A stretch of 7,663 bases of DNA, taken from the NCBI GenBank assembly GCA_005789375.1, contig SXXZ01000290.1, positions 1 to 7,663 of the forward strand. The letters are read 5' to 3'. Shown here piece after piece: positions 1 through 6,716 of the stretch. The notes under the pieces were generated by a model. That model made no database searches. It was not told the DNA's origin and worked only from the letters and a program-made list of their open reading frames with translations. The position numbers were made by a program, and so were the translations under genes. Each line of letters starts with the position of its first letter. Position 1 is the first letter of the stretch. The stretch comes from Verrucomicrobiales bacterium. GTDB taxonomy: Bacteria; Verrucomicrobiota; Verrucomicrobiae; Limisphaerales; UBA9464.

Positions 1-930
1 GACGAAGCTGGTGATGATGTGGCTTTGCACCGCCGGCGGCAGGTAGGACTTCAGACCGATGGTCCGCATGGCCGCGATGAGGGCGGCGTTGTTGGCCTGG
101 TACCGCGCGGCCCGGGCGGCGATGCCGCCTTCGAGTTCCAGTTCCTTCAGCGCCTGCGCGAAGGCGAGAATGCTGTGGGTGGGCGGCGTATAGCGGAATT
201 GGCCGTTCTTCTCGAAGCCCTTCAATTGGTCCAAGAGGTTCAGGCTCAGGCTGCGCGCCCAACCCTCGGTGGCCAGGAGCACCGCACGGCGGCAGAGCAC
301 GAAGCTGAAGCCCGGCACGCTCTCCACGCACTTGTTGGCCGACGAAATGATGAAGTCGATGCCCGCGGCCTCTAGGTCGATGGGGTAGCCGCCGAAGCTG
401 CTCATGGCATCCACGATGTACACCTTGCCATGGCGCTTGGCCACCGGGCCCAACGTCTCGATGGGGTTGAGAACACCCGTGGTGGTCTCGCAATGAACCG
501 CCGCCACATGAGTGATGGCCGGATCGGAGGCCAACAGCGCGTCCAGAGCTTCTGGAGTCGGCGGGGTATCCTCGGCCGTGCGCAAGATCGTGTGGGCGAT
601 CCGGGCGTGTTGGAGCATGAGGAGGATGCGCTCGCCGTAGGCGCCGTTGGACAGCACGGCCACCTTGCCTTCGGGCGGGATGGCGCTCTGGAACACCGCT
701 TCCACGCCGAAGGTGCCGCTGCCTTGCATCAAAATGGCTTCCCAGCCCGACTCGCGCGATACCCCGCCAAGTCCGAGAAGGGCCTGTCGCACCTCGGCCA
801 CCAAGTTGTTGAACTCCCAGTGCCAAGAACCGGCGTCGTGGAGCATGGCCTGCTTGACCGCGAGCGAAGTCGTCAGCGGTCCGGGGGTGAACAGCAGGGC
901 GTCTTGGGAAGTGGGCAATTTCGGCGTCAT
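1..930 (-). CDS. phnW: 2-aminoethylphosphonate:pyruvate transaminase, C-terminus cut by window edge
   Basis: PLP-dependent fold-type I (class V) aminotransferase. PhnW moves the amino group of 2-aminoethylphosphonate (AEP) to pyruvate, giving phosphonoacetaldehyde and alanine, in the cytoplasm. The frame is open from the ATG at 930 to the left edge: 310 residues, against about 360-370 in the family, so roughly the last 50 are missing. Visible PhnW hallmarks are LLFTPGPLTTS (12-22), GSGTFGVEA (70-78), HCETTTGVLNPI (146-157), VDAMSSFGG (173-181) and SSANKC (196-201). K200 is the expected Schiff-base lysine and D174 the expected PLP-nitrogen aspartate. FRYTPPTHS further on also fits the family. 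There is no clear Shine-Dalgarno sequence; the start is set by the family N-terminus and by the promoter just upstream. Downstream genes (phnX, phnA/Y or a biosynthetic set) lie outside, so degradation and phosphonate synthesis cannot be told apart. A related class V aminotransferase is the main alternative. Confidence 0.9.
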   Translation of the reverse strand, partial: MTPKLPTSQDALLFTPGPLTTSLAVKQAMLHDAGSWHWEFNNLVAEVRQALLGLGGVSRESGWEAILMQGSGTFGVEAVFQSAIPPEGKVAVLSNGAYGERILLMLQHARIAHTILRTAEDTPPTPEALDALLASDPAITHVAAVHCETTTGVLNPIETLGPVAKRHGKVYIVDAMSSFGGYPIDLEAAGIDFIISSANKCVESVPGFSFVLCRRAVLLATEGWARSLSLNLLDQLKGFEKNGQFRYTPPTHSILAFAQALKELELEGGIAARAARYQANNAALIAAMRTIGLKSYLPPAVQSHIITSFV

Positions 931-939
931 GGTGATCGA

Positions 940-979
940 GTGGCGCTCTGGGAATTCTCCCGTGGCGCTTGGAGATTCT
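940..979 (-). repeat. Imperfect tandem direct repeat over phnW promoter and leader
   Basis: Read on the minus strand, AGAATCTCCAAGCGCCAC (979-962) is followed after 3 nt by AGAATTCCCAGAGCGCCAC (958-940). The GCGCCAC cores are 22 bp apart, about two helical turns, so both would face the same side of the DNA. The first copy overlaps the -10 and the predicted transcription start. The second lies in the leader, ending 9 nt before the phnW ATG. This is where a repressor operator would be expected. No regulator can be named from it. Confidence 0.45.
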
Positions 980-1002
980 ACCAATACGGGGCGTTTAATC
1001 AA
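975..1002 (-). promoter_or_regulatory. Candidate sigma-70 type promoter of phnW
   Basis: On the minus strand TTGATT (1002-997, -35) and TAGAAT (980-975, -10, one mismatch to TATAAT) are separated by 16 bp. The expected start of transcription falls near 966-969, giving a leader of about 37 nt before the phnW ATG. The -10 overlaps one copy of the direct repeat at 940-979. The call is by eye from the consensus only. Confidence 0.5.
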
Positions 1003-1150
1003 TTCCCACGCGCTGCTCGATGCCCACCGAAGTTGATCGAATCCGGGGGCCTCAGCACCCTCGGTTGTTGAGCCCTCGCGCAGTCCTCGATTGAAAGCCG
1101 GCGGAGAGGTTCCTAGCCTGTCCCCACAGAGATTCCCAGAGCCCGATACG

Positions 1151-1166
1151 ATCCCTCGATCCCTCG
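1151..1166. repeat. Two tandem copies of ATCCCTCG before the binding-protein gene
   Basis: Two perfect adjacent 8-bp units (1151-1158 and 1159-1166), followed by ATCA, end 14 nt before the ATG at 1181. They occupy the place where a ribosome binding site would be, and no Shine-Dalgarno sequence is seen there. The role is unknown; it may be a simple slippage duplication. Confidence 0.5.
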
Positions 1167-1180
1167 ATCACGACCTCACC

Positions 1181-2362
1181 ATGAACCCCGCCCAACCCCG
1201 CCGCACCTTCCTCGCCACTGTTGCCGTCGCTACCGCCGCCACGGTCTTGCCGTGGACCGGTTGTAAACCCTCAGAGGGCGGCGCTGCCGGGGCCGCTGGA
1301 GCCGACACCATTAAGGTGGGCGAGTTCTGCTCCCTCACCGGCACGGAGGCCACCTTTGGTGTGTCCTCCCATGAAGGCACGGTCTTGGCCATTGAGGAGA
1401 TCAACAAGGCCGGCGGCGTGTTGGGCAAACAACTTCAACTGCTGCACGAAGACAACCGATCTACGGCCGGTGAGTCGGTGACCATTGTTAAAAAATTCAT
1501 CAGCCGCGACAAGGTGGTGGCGGTGCTGGGGGAGGTGGCCTCCGGACGCTCGCTCGAGGCCGGTCCGGTGTGTCAGGCAGCGGGCATCCCCATGATCTCA
1601 CCTTCGTCCACCAATCCCAAGGTCACCGAGGTCGGCGACTGCGTCTTCCGGGTGTGCTTCACCGATCCCTTCCAGGGCCGGCTCATCGCCGAGTTCGCTC
1701 GCAAGTCGCTCAAGCTCTCGCGGGTGGCGGTGTTCTCGGACGTGTCGTCGGCCTATGGCGATGGGCTGCGCCAGTATTTCAGCGACGCCTTCACGGCAGC
1801 CGGCGGCCAAATCGTGGTGCAGCAAAAGTACTCCTCGAAGGACAAGGACTTTAAAGCACAGCTCACGGCCATCAAGGGGGCCAATCCCGAGGGCATTTGT
1901 GTGCCGGGTTACTACAACGAGGTCGGACTCATCATAAAGCAGGCCCGCGAACTGGGCATCACCGTGCCGATGTTCGGCGGTGACGGCTGGGAGGCCCCGG
2001 AGCTCATCCAAATCGCCGGCGGTGAGGCGCTCAAGAACACTTACTACTCCACGCACTTTTCACCCATCCAAGACACCCCAGGAGCCAAGCTGTTCGTGGC
2101 CGCCTACAAGGCGCGCTATCAAGGCAAGACGCCCGATGCGATGGCGGCCCTCGGCTACGACTCCGCCAAGGTGCTGGCCGACGCCATCCGGCGCGCCGGC
2201 TCAGCCGAACCGGCCAAGATCAAGGCGGCGCTCGTCACCACCGACTTGGTCGCCGCCAGCGGCCGCACCCGCATGGATGCACAACGCAACGCTCCGAAGG
2301 CGGCGGTGATCATCACGGTGGAGAACGGTCAGTTCAAATTCGTGCAAACCGTCGAGCCTTGA
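1181..2362 (+). CDS. ABC-type branched-chain amino acid (LivK-like) substrate-binding lipoprotein
   Basis: A 393-residue periplasmic-binding protein of the type 1 fold (Peripla_BP_6/LivK family). It would capture a small solute outside the inner membrane for an ABC importer. Residues 6-28 carry PRRTFL followed by an Ala/Val-rich stretch and WTGC: a twin-arginine signal with Cys28 as likely lipidation site. The lipobox is imperfect, with Trp at -3. The mature part begins IKVGEFCSLTG and continues with AIEEINKAGGVLG, the GEVASG and ISPSSTNP segments and AALGYDSAKVLADAI near the end, all typical of the family. The ligand cannot be read from the sequence; Leu/Ile/Val, other amino acids, amides or urea are all known for this family. 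The frame is open from a TTG at 1091, but the ATG at 1181 puts the signal peptide at the N-terminus and is preferred. No permease or ATPase gene is adjacent. It is divergent from phnW and convergent, 40 bp apart, with the sigma-54 activator gene. No clear terminator is seen in that gap. Confidence 0.9.
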   Translation: MNPAQPRRTFLATVAVATAATVLPWTGCKPSEGGAAGAAGADTIKVGEFCSLTGTEATFGVSSHEGTVLAIEEINKAGGVLGKQLQLLHEDNRSTAGESVTIVKKFISRDKVVAVLGEVASGRSLEAGPVCQAAGIPMISPSSTNPKVTEVGDCVFRVCFTDPFQGRLIAEFARKSLKLSRVAVFSDVSSAYGDGLRQYFSDAFTAAGGQIVVQQKYSSKDKDFKAQLTAIKGANPEGICVPGYYNEVGLIIKQARELGITVPMFGGDGWEAPELIQIAGGEALKNTYYSTHFSPIQDTPGAKLFVAAYKARYQGKTPDAMAALGYDSAKVLADAIRRAGSAEPAKIKAALVTTDLVAASGRTRMDAQRNAPKAAVIITVENGQFKFVQTVEP

Positions 2363-2402
2363 TCGCCGGCTCGAGTTTTCTGCGGGTGGGAATCCAGGGC
2401 GG

Positions 2403-3839
2403 TCACTGCTCCGCCTTGGGTACCAACCGGTAGCGAAGGTAATCGCGGGACACGCCCAATCGCCGGCCGGCCGCCGACACATTGCCGCCGGACTGTTCCA
2501 GGGCCGCTCGGATGATGTGCAGGATGGCTTCCTCTAGGTCGAAGCCCTGCTCCGGAAACTGGAAGCCGGGGTTCCACCAGGAATCTATCCCCGCGTGGGC
2601 TCCGCCAAGACCAAGGGACGTCACCGTCGGCGGATTTTCCGGAGACCCTCCGCCCGCCCCCAAAAGCGAATCGAAGTTCAACGCCTCGCCATCTTCGAAC
2701 ACGAGGGCTCGCTCCAATTCGTGGGCCAGTTCTCGGACATTGCCCGGCCAGCCATAGCCCAGGAGACGACGGCGTCCCGTCTCGGAAATGGACCGGACCG
2801 GCAGGCGGTGACGCACGGCGATTCCCTCCATGAGGGAGGCCGCCAGCGGTAAGAGATCGGCTCCCCGATCTCGCAGTGGCGTAATCGACAGGCGGAAGAG
2901 GTCTAGGCGGTGGAGGAGGTCGGAACGGAAGCTCCCCTGGGCGACGAGTTGGCGAAGGCCTTGGTTGGTGGCCGCAATGACCCGAACGTCCACGGCAATG
3001 TTCTTCGAGCCGCCGACCCGACGAATCCGGTGATCTTCGAGCACCGTCAACAGCTTGGCCTGGATGGGGAGGGAGAGGCTGCCCAACTCATCGAGGAAAA
3101 GTGTGCCGCCATGAGCGGCCTCGAAGAGCCCAATGCGGGTGGTGCGAGCATCGGTAAAGGCCCCCTTCTCGTGGCCGAAGAGTTCCGATTCAGCGAGGTG
3201 CTCCGGGATCGCTGAACAATTGATTTCCACCCAGGGCCCCTCGACCCGGGGTCCTTCGCGATGGATCCGACGAGCCAAGGAGGTCTTACCGGTACCGGTC
3301 TCACCTTCGATGAGCACCGGTGCCAGATGGGTCTCCATCCGTCGATCGGCAGCGAGGATCCGTTCGATCTGGGTCTTGAGGCCGGCCAGGGCGTTGCCAA
3401 AGAAGTAGCTGGGGCTTTCAGCGCGTTGCTGCTCGGCCACGCGTCGACCTGCCTGGGTGGAGCGAGCACGGCGAAGGGTCAGCGCCAGCGCCTCGGGCTC
3501 GAAGGGCTTGGTGAGGTAATCAAGAGCTCCCAACCGGATGGCCTCCACCGCGCCAGAGATTCCTCCCTCGGCCGTCATGATCACCACGCCCGTATGAGCC
3601 GGGACGGACTTGTCGCGAAGCAGGTCCGGCCCCAGGCCATCGGGCAGGTTCACGTCTATCAGGGCGAAATCGAAATTCGCCGAGCCCAGCGCCTTGCGGG
3701 CCCCGGCCACCGAGTCGGTGGCGGTGACCTCGGCACCCCAACGCTCCAAACTGGCGACCAGATGCCGCCGCCAGAGGGGTTCATCTTCGAGGACCAGAAC
3801 CGAAAGACCCGTGAGCACCTCGGACGTCATGGTTCTCAT
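2403..3839 (-). CDS. Sigma-54-dependent response regulator, NtrC family
   Basis: A 478-residue cytoplasmic transcription activator with three domains in the usual order. The receiver (about 10-125) has the acidic pair E18/D19, phospho-acceptor D62 (ALIDVNLPDG), T89 and K111 (LTKPF), so it should be phosphorylated by a histidine kinase. The AAA+ domain (about 145-380) has Walker A GETGTGKT (179-186), Walker B TLFLDE (246-251), an FRSDLLHRLDLFRL arginine-finger region and GWPGNVREL. Its sigma-54-contacting loop reads GAFTDA (226-231) rather than GAFTGA. A Gly/Pro-rich linker leads to a Fis-type helix-turn-helix (GGNVSAAGRRLGVSRDYLRYRL) at the C-terminus. The ATG at 3839 is chosen because GAGG lies 5 nt upstream; the TTG at 3842 would be too close to it and the ATG at 3830 further away. 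No kinase gene is adjacent, so the partner and target promoters are unknown. Regulation of the convergent binding-protein gene or of phnW is possible but not shown. Confidence 0.95.
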   Translation of the reverse strand: MRTMTSEVLTGLSVLVLEDEPLWRRHLVASLERWGAEVTATDSVAGARKALGSANFDFALIDVNLPDGLGPDLLRDKSVPAHTGVVIMTAEGGISGAVEAIRLGALDYLTKPFEPEALALTLRRARSTQAGRRVAEQQRAESPSYFFGNALAGLKTQIERILAADRRMETHLAPVLIEGETGTGKTSLARRIHREGPRVEGPWVEINCSAIPEHLAESELFGHEKGAFTDARTTRIGLFEAAHGGTLFLDELGSLSLPIQAKLLTVLEDHRIRRVGGSKNIAVDVRVIAATNQGLRQLVAQGSFRSDLLHRLDLFRLSITPLRDRGADLLPLAASLMEGIAVRHRLPVRSISETGRRRLLGYGWPGNVRELAHELERALVFEDGEALNFDSLLGAGGGSPENPPTVTSLGLGGAHAGIDSWWNPGFQFPEQGFDLEEAILHIIRAALEQSGGNVSAAGRRLGVSRDYLRYRLVPKAEQ

Positions 3840-4098
3840 CAAAGCCTCAAGGCGCCACCAAGCCCAAGCCTGAAGCGACCTGTTTTTTTAGGGCCGCTCT
3901 GAAAACACGGTCCGACCGAACCGTCGTAACCTGAGGGCTGGCATGGATCGGTGTTCGATGTCTTCAGGATGAGCAGCACCCAACCAACAGAGGTGCTCAT
4001 TCAGAGAGCCACTCTTTGTAAATTTCTAACCTTAGACCAATCACCGTACGAAAACTCGACAACCGCCGTGAGGAAGGCTGTGAATGACCGGACCCGGT
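3840..4098. other. Intergenic region between the NtrC-family gene and the transglycosylase gene
   Basis: No gene is supported here. Both flanking genes are on the minus strand, so this is the 3' side of the transglycosylase gene and the promoter side of the regulator gene. It holds a small perfect palindrome CGGTC-C-GACCG (3908-3918) about 70 bp before the regulator start, a possible autoregulatory site. It also holds a bulged inverted repeat (GAGCAGCACC at 3969-3978 facing GGTGCTC at 3992-3998) without a T-run, and a run of seven T (3882-3888). I found no convincing -24/-12 or -35/-10 pair. Confidence 0.4.
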
Positions 4099-4734
4099 TT
4101 AAGGGTGCGGTACTTTTGGCCCCCCACCCGGCGCAGTATTGGACCGGATGTCGTGGGCAAACTGCGACTCGTAGCGTCGTCGCCGCTCCAAGATTTGCTC
4201 CACATACTGTCGGGTGCCTGGATAAGTCATCGCCGCCAGAAACTGGGCACTGTTGGTGCGGGCCTGGGGAGCGTTGGTGGCCGACATCCAACGCAGGACA
4301 TTCCGTCGGCCGGCATTGTAGTCGGCGAGCGCATAGGCGGTGGGATTGTCCGTGGCCGCATACCGCTGGAGCACCTTTGACAAGTAGAAGGATCCCGCGT
4401 GCAAATTGGTGGACGGATCCAGAATTTGCTCATGGGAATAGCGGGTCAATTTAAGGGCATCCGCCCATTCTTGAGCGGCGACCGCCGTCACCTGCATGAG
4501 GCCGATTTCGCCGGCTCGCCCTCGGACCGACGGGTCGAAGCGGCTTTCCTTCCAGACCACGGCCTTCACCAACGAGGGCGGCAATCGATAGTGTTGGGCG
4601 ACTCGTCGGATTTGCGGATCGAAACGATCTTCATAACGCGACAGCCAGAACCAGAGGATGGCTCCACCGCCGACCAGGAACAACAGGATGATAGACCACC
4701 GTTTCAAGGTTTGGTTCGGCCCGACGATAGCCAT
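4099..4734 (-). CDS. Membrane-anchored lytic transglycosylase (SLT domain, family 1)
   Basis: A 211-residue protein that should cleave the MurNAc-GlcNAc bond of peptidoglycan non-hydrolytically, leaving 1,6-anhydro-MurNAc ends. A basic start (KR at 11-12) is followed by one hydrophobic segment (14-31), with no clear cleavage site, so it is probably a signal anchor with the enzyme in the periplasm. The SLT fold covers about 35-195. The catalytic motif is VVWKESRFDP with E63. GEIGLMQV (75-82), DPSTNLHAGSFYL (106-118) and YALADYNAG (134-142) complete the Slt70-type lysozyme-like signature. It is short, with no LysM or other wall-binding module, and ends in a Pro/Gly-rich tail. The ATG at 4734 has no Shine-Dalgarno sequence but is the only start that keeps the anchor. 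It is divergent from the sulfite oxidase-like gene, 119 bp away. The physiological role (division, recycling, secretion-gap opening) cannot be decided here. Confidence 0.92.
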   Translation of the reverse strand: MAIVGPNQTLKRWSIILLFLVGGGAILWFWLSRYEDRFDPQIRRVAQHYRLPPSLVKAVVWKESRFDPSVRGRAGEIGLMQVTAVAAQEWADALKLTRYSHEQILDPSTNLHAGSFYLSKVLQRYAATDNPTAYALADYNAGRRNVLRWMSATNAPQARTNSAQFLAAMTYPGTRQYVEQILERRRRYESQFAHDIRSNTAPGGGPKVPHP

Positions 4735-4853
4735 TGAGTCGGAAACCGAAAGACGTGGTTACGATGCAGGCAATATTTCCACCGTTCACCGGATTATGTC
4801 TGAGAGTTGCTTCAACGGTTGATCATTCACAATACGGCACGAGAATTAGACGC

Positions 4854-5504
4854 ATGAAGGAAGCGTACATCGCCGCCAAAGAACGGTGGGCTCGCAAAAT
4901 GGCTGGTACGGCTCTGCCCGAAGTCCGCTCTGTGGACCGGCTGCCTCCCGGGCAACGCCAGGTCCACAACTTTCCGGTCTTGGATCTAGGGGTGAAGCCC
5001 GAGATACCCTTGGATCAATGGCAACTGAAGATTGGGGGGCATGTCGAGAATCCGTTAATCCTCGATTGGAAGGCATTCTTAGCTTTGCCTCAGTTCACCG
5101 ACACAAGCGACTTTCATTGCGTCACCACCTGGAGCCAGTTCGACATGCTTTGGCAGGGAGTAGCCTTTCTCTCACTGGCGGATCTCGTCCGTCCCAAGGC
5201 CAGCGTAACCCATGTGTTCTTCAAGAGTTACGACGGATACTCGACCAATAATCCGATCGAAGCCTGCCTCGATGATGATGTGCTCATTGCTCATCAATGG
5301 AATGGTCAACCCCTCGCCGTGGAACATGGTGGACCGGCTCGGGTGATTTTGCCTAAGCGTTATGCCTGGAAGGGAGCCAAGTGGATTCGGGAGATCACCT
5401 TCATGGACCAAGATATCTTGGGGTTCTGGGAACTCCGCGGATACTCCAACACGGCCGATCCTTGGACGGACGACCGATTTTCAGGCGGAAATCCCACGGA
5501 TTAA
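4854..5504 (+). CDS. Sulfite oxidase-like molybdopterin-binding oxidoreductase
   Basis: A 216-residue soluble protein of the sulfite oxidase/oxidoreductase molybdopterin-binding superfamily, in the short single-domain 'sulfite oxidase-like oxidoreductase' group of bacteria and archaea. The molybdenum cofactor domain covers almost the whole length. Family features run in order: RLPPGQ (29-34), FPVLDLGVKPEIPL (40-53), ENPLILDW (65-72), SDFHCVTTWS with C89 as expected Mo-ligand, then SYDGYSTN, DDDVLIAHQWNGQPL, EHGGPARVILPKRYAWKGAKW and GFWELRGYSNTADPW. There is no heme or dimerisation domain and no signal peptide, so it is probably cytoplasmic; the natural substrate of this group is not established. 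The ATG at 4854 matches the usual KERWAR-type N-terminus. A TTG at 4734 gives 40 extra residues without family character. Residues after about 210 are a short hydrophilic tail. The upstream gap of 119 bp must serve both this and the divergent transglycosylase gene. Confidence 0.9.
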   Translation: MKEAYIAAKERWARKMAGTALPEVRSVDRLPPGQRQVHNFPVLDLGVKPEIPLDQWQLKIGGHVENPLILDWKAFLALPQFTDTSDFHCVTTWSQFDMLWQGVAFLSLADLVRPKASVTHVFFKSYDGYSTNNPIEACLDDDVLIAHQWNGQPLAVEHGGPARVILPKRYAWKGAKWIREITFMDQDILGFWELRGYSNTADPWTDDRFSGGNPTD

Positions 5505-5551
5505 AATCGGCGGATCAAAGTTCTAAATTTTGGGTTTGCTTCTTCTGTGAC

Positions 5552-5571
5552 GTTTTTGTTACAAACAAAAC
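5552..5571. promoter_or_regulatory. AT-rich inverted repeat just before the small membrane protein gene
   Basis: TTTTGTT (5554-5560), ACA, AACAAAA (5564-5570) is a perfect 7-bp inverted repeat, extended by a G-C pair if one T is bulged. It ends 7 nt before the ATG at 5578. It could be an operator or a weak hairpin limiting ribosome access. Low-complexity T/A composition makes chance a real alternative. Confidence 0.3.
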
Positions 5572-5577
5572 ACGTTT

Positions 5578-5781
5578 ATGAAACGGCTCTCCCAATCCTT
5601 AGACAAAGTGGCCCTCAATTGCCTGATGGGTGGTCTGTTGGCCTTGTTAGTGGGCTCGGTCGCCATCGGTGGCGGTGTCTGGTTTGGGGGTGCCCACTAT
5701 GCAACTCTAGGGATGGCGTTGGCTGCCGGCGGCTTGCTGACGGCCTTCCTATCAGCCTGCTGGGTCCATCGGGATTTTTGA
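5578..5781 (+). CDS. Small two-helix membrane protein of unknown function
   Basis: A 67-residue reading frame that I do not recognise. It has a polar, basic N-terminus (MKRLSQSLDK), then two glycine/alanine-rich hydrophobic stretches at about 14-36 and 42-61 with a short turn between (FGGAHYAT), and a polar end (WVHRDF). That is the pattern of a helical hairpin in the inner membrane with both ends on the same side. By the positive-inside tendency both ends would be cytoplasmic. There is no Shine-Dalgarno sequence, but few genes here have one. It starts 73 bp after the sulfite oxidase-like gene on the same strand and could be co-transcribed. A strong hairpin lies 13 bp past its stop. The coding case rests on composition and the clean membrane pattern; a chance frame is possible. 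Confidence 0.55.
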   Translation: MKRLSQSLDKVALNCLMGGLLALLVGSVAIGGGVWFGGAHYATLGMALAAGGLLTAFLSACWVHRDF

Positions 5782-5794
5782 TCAGCGGCCTCCC

Positions 5795-5827
5795 GAGTTT
5801 CTCAGGAAGATTCGCTCCGAGAAACTC
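5795..5827 (+). repeat. 12-bp hairpin downstream of the small membrane protein gene
   Basis: GAGTTTCTC (5795-5803) pairs perfectly with GAGAAACTC (5819-5827). With A5804 bulged, GGA (5805-5807) also pairs with TCC (5816-5818), closing an 8-nt loop. It begins 13 nt after the stop at 5781, where a 3' end would be expected, but no T-run follows on either strand. It is therefore an mRNA-end stabilising hairpin or part of a structured RNA rather than a classic intrinsic terminator. AGAAACTCA recurs at 5940-5948. Confidence 0.55.
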
Positions 5828-6192
5828 AGCGCAGTTCTAGGATGCTTCCGGGAAGAGTTGCTCACGTGGCCTGACACTTCCACGCCATCCCCTTTCAACG
5901 CGGACTGGTGTCCGTAACGGTATGAAAACCACTGAGCCCAGAAACTCAATGGATCATCGATCCGGCCTGAGCTTTTCAGTTGCCCCAACGAATTCTGATC
6001 AGCTCTGGTGAGCCCTGACGCATTCGGCCTCATCTGGAAGAGGGAAGAAACCCATAGCGCTCATCCTAGAAGAAATTGGAACCGAGGATCCGGCAAAACC
6101 TCGGATTTTAAACCGGCAACTTTCCGTGGTTTCCGGAACGTTGCTAAGAGACGGGGTCTCTTGGGGGGAAGTAATTCTACCAGGAGAGGTTT

Positions 6193-6222
6193 ATGGGACC
6201 GGTTCTTTTGGAGAAGTACTGA
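6193..6222 (+). CDS. Possible 9-codon reading frame with strong Shine-Dalgarno, before a terminator
   Basis: AGGAG (6182-6186) stands 6 nt before an ATG at 6193 and is one of the best ribosome binding sites in the window. The frame reads MGPVLLEKY and stops with TGA at 6220-6222, 9 nt before the terminator stem. The layout is like a leader peptide next to an attenuator, but the DNA beyond the terminator on this strand is antisense to rplK, so there is no obvious gene to regulate. A chance match is quite possible. Confidence 0.15.
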   Translation: MGPVLLEKY

Positions 6223-6231
6223 GCTGATAAG

Positions 6232-6261
6232 AAAAACGCCGCCCTGAGGGGCGGCGTTTTT
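6232..6261. terminator. Intrinsic terminator after rplK, potentially bidirectional
   Basis: AAAAACGCCGCCC (6232-6244) and GGGCGGCGTTTTT (6249-6261) form a perfect 13-bp stem with loop TGAG. The flanking A-run and T-run give a U-tract on both strands, so it can stop transcription from rplK (stop codon 27 bp away) and from the left. It is the clearest terminator in the window. Confidence 0.93.
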
Positions 6262-6287
6262 GATAAAATTGAAAATCGCAGCTTCGG

Positions 6288-6713
<426 letters not shown>

Positions 6714-6716
6714 GTT

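Larger units (their letters stand above)
5782..6231. other. 450-bp stretch without a convincing gene, rich in inverted repeats
   Basis: Frames of about 80 codons exist on both strands here (5782-6033 minus, 6008-6247 plus), but neither shows a recognisable motif or ribosome binding site. Base composition is less GC-rich than the genes to the left. Beyond the hairpin at 5795-5827 there are three closely spaced inverted repeats. They are CCGAGG/CCTCGG (6082-6087/6099-6104, followed by ATTTT); GCAAC-T-TTCCG/CGGAA-C-GTTGC (6116-6126/6134-6144); and AAGAGAC-GGG-GTCTCTT (6146-6162). It ends against the terminator at 6232. It may hold a structured RNA on the plus strand or be decayed gene remains. 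I recognise no known RNA family: no SRP, tmRNA or RNase P hallmarks. Confidence 0.4.

Noticed and set aside
940..979. Sigma-54 (-24/-12) promoter suggested by the repeated TGGCGC
   Set aside because: No GC dinucleotide lies at the required 10-bp spacing after the GG in either copy.
430..1071. 213-codon plus-strand frame
   Set aside because: It is antisense to phnW, with low-complexity Arg/Gly/His-rich composition typical of a shadow in GC-rich DNA.
1091..1180. Extended start (TTG at 1091) of the binding protein
   Set aside because: It would put 30 polar residues before the twin-arginine signal peptide; the ATG at 1181 places the signal at the N-terminus.
1598..2056. 152-codon minus-strand frame
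   Set aside because: It is a shadow of the binding-protein gene, which has clear family motifs on the plus strand.
2363..2402. Bidirectional terminator between the convergent binding-protein and NtrC-family genes
   Set aside because: The 40-bp gap contains no adequate stem followed by a T-run.
3261..3902. 213-codon plus-strand frame
   Set aside because: It is antisense to the receiver and AAA+ coding region of the NtrC-family gene and has no motifs.
3969..3998. Hairpin downstream of the transglycosylase gene as an intrinsic terminator
   Set aside because: The stem is bulged, lies about 100 bp past the stop codon and has no T-run on the minus strand.
4734..4853. N-terminal extension of the sulfite oxidase-like protein from a TTG at 4734
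   Set aside because: The 40 extra residues show no family character. The TTG would overlap the divergent transglycosylase start, and the ATG at 4854 gives the expected N-terminus.
5951..5963. Palindrome GGATC-ATC-GATCC
   Set aside because: It is short and isolated, with no flanking promoter or gene start to give it a role.
5782..6033. 83-codon minus-strand frame after the small membrane protein gene
   Set aside because: It has no ribosome binding site, no recognisable motif, and it runs through the 5795-5827 hairpin; it is kept only as noncoding sequence.
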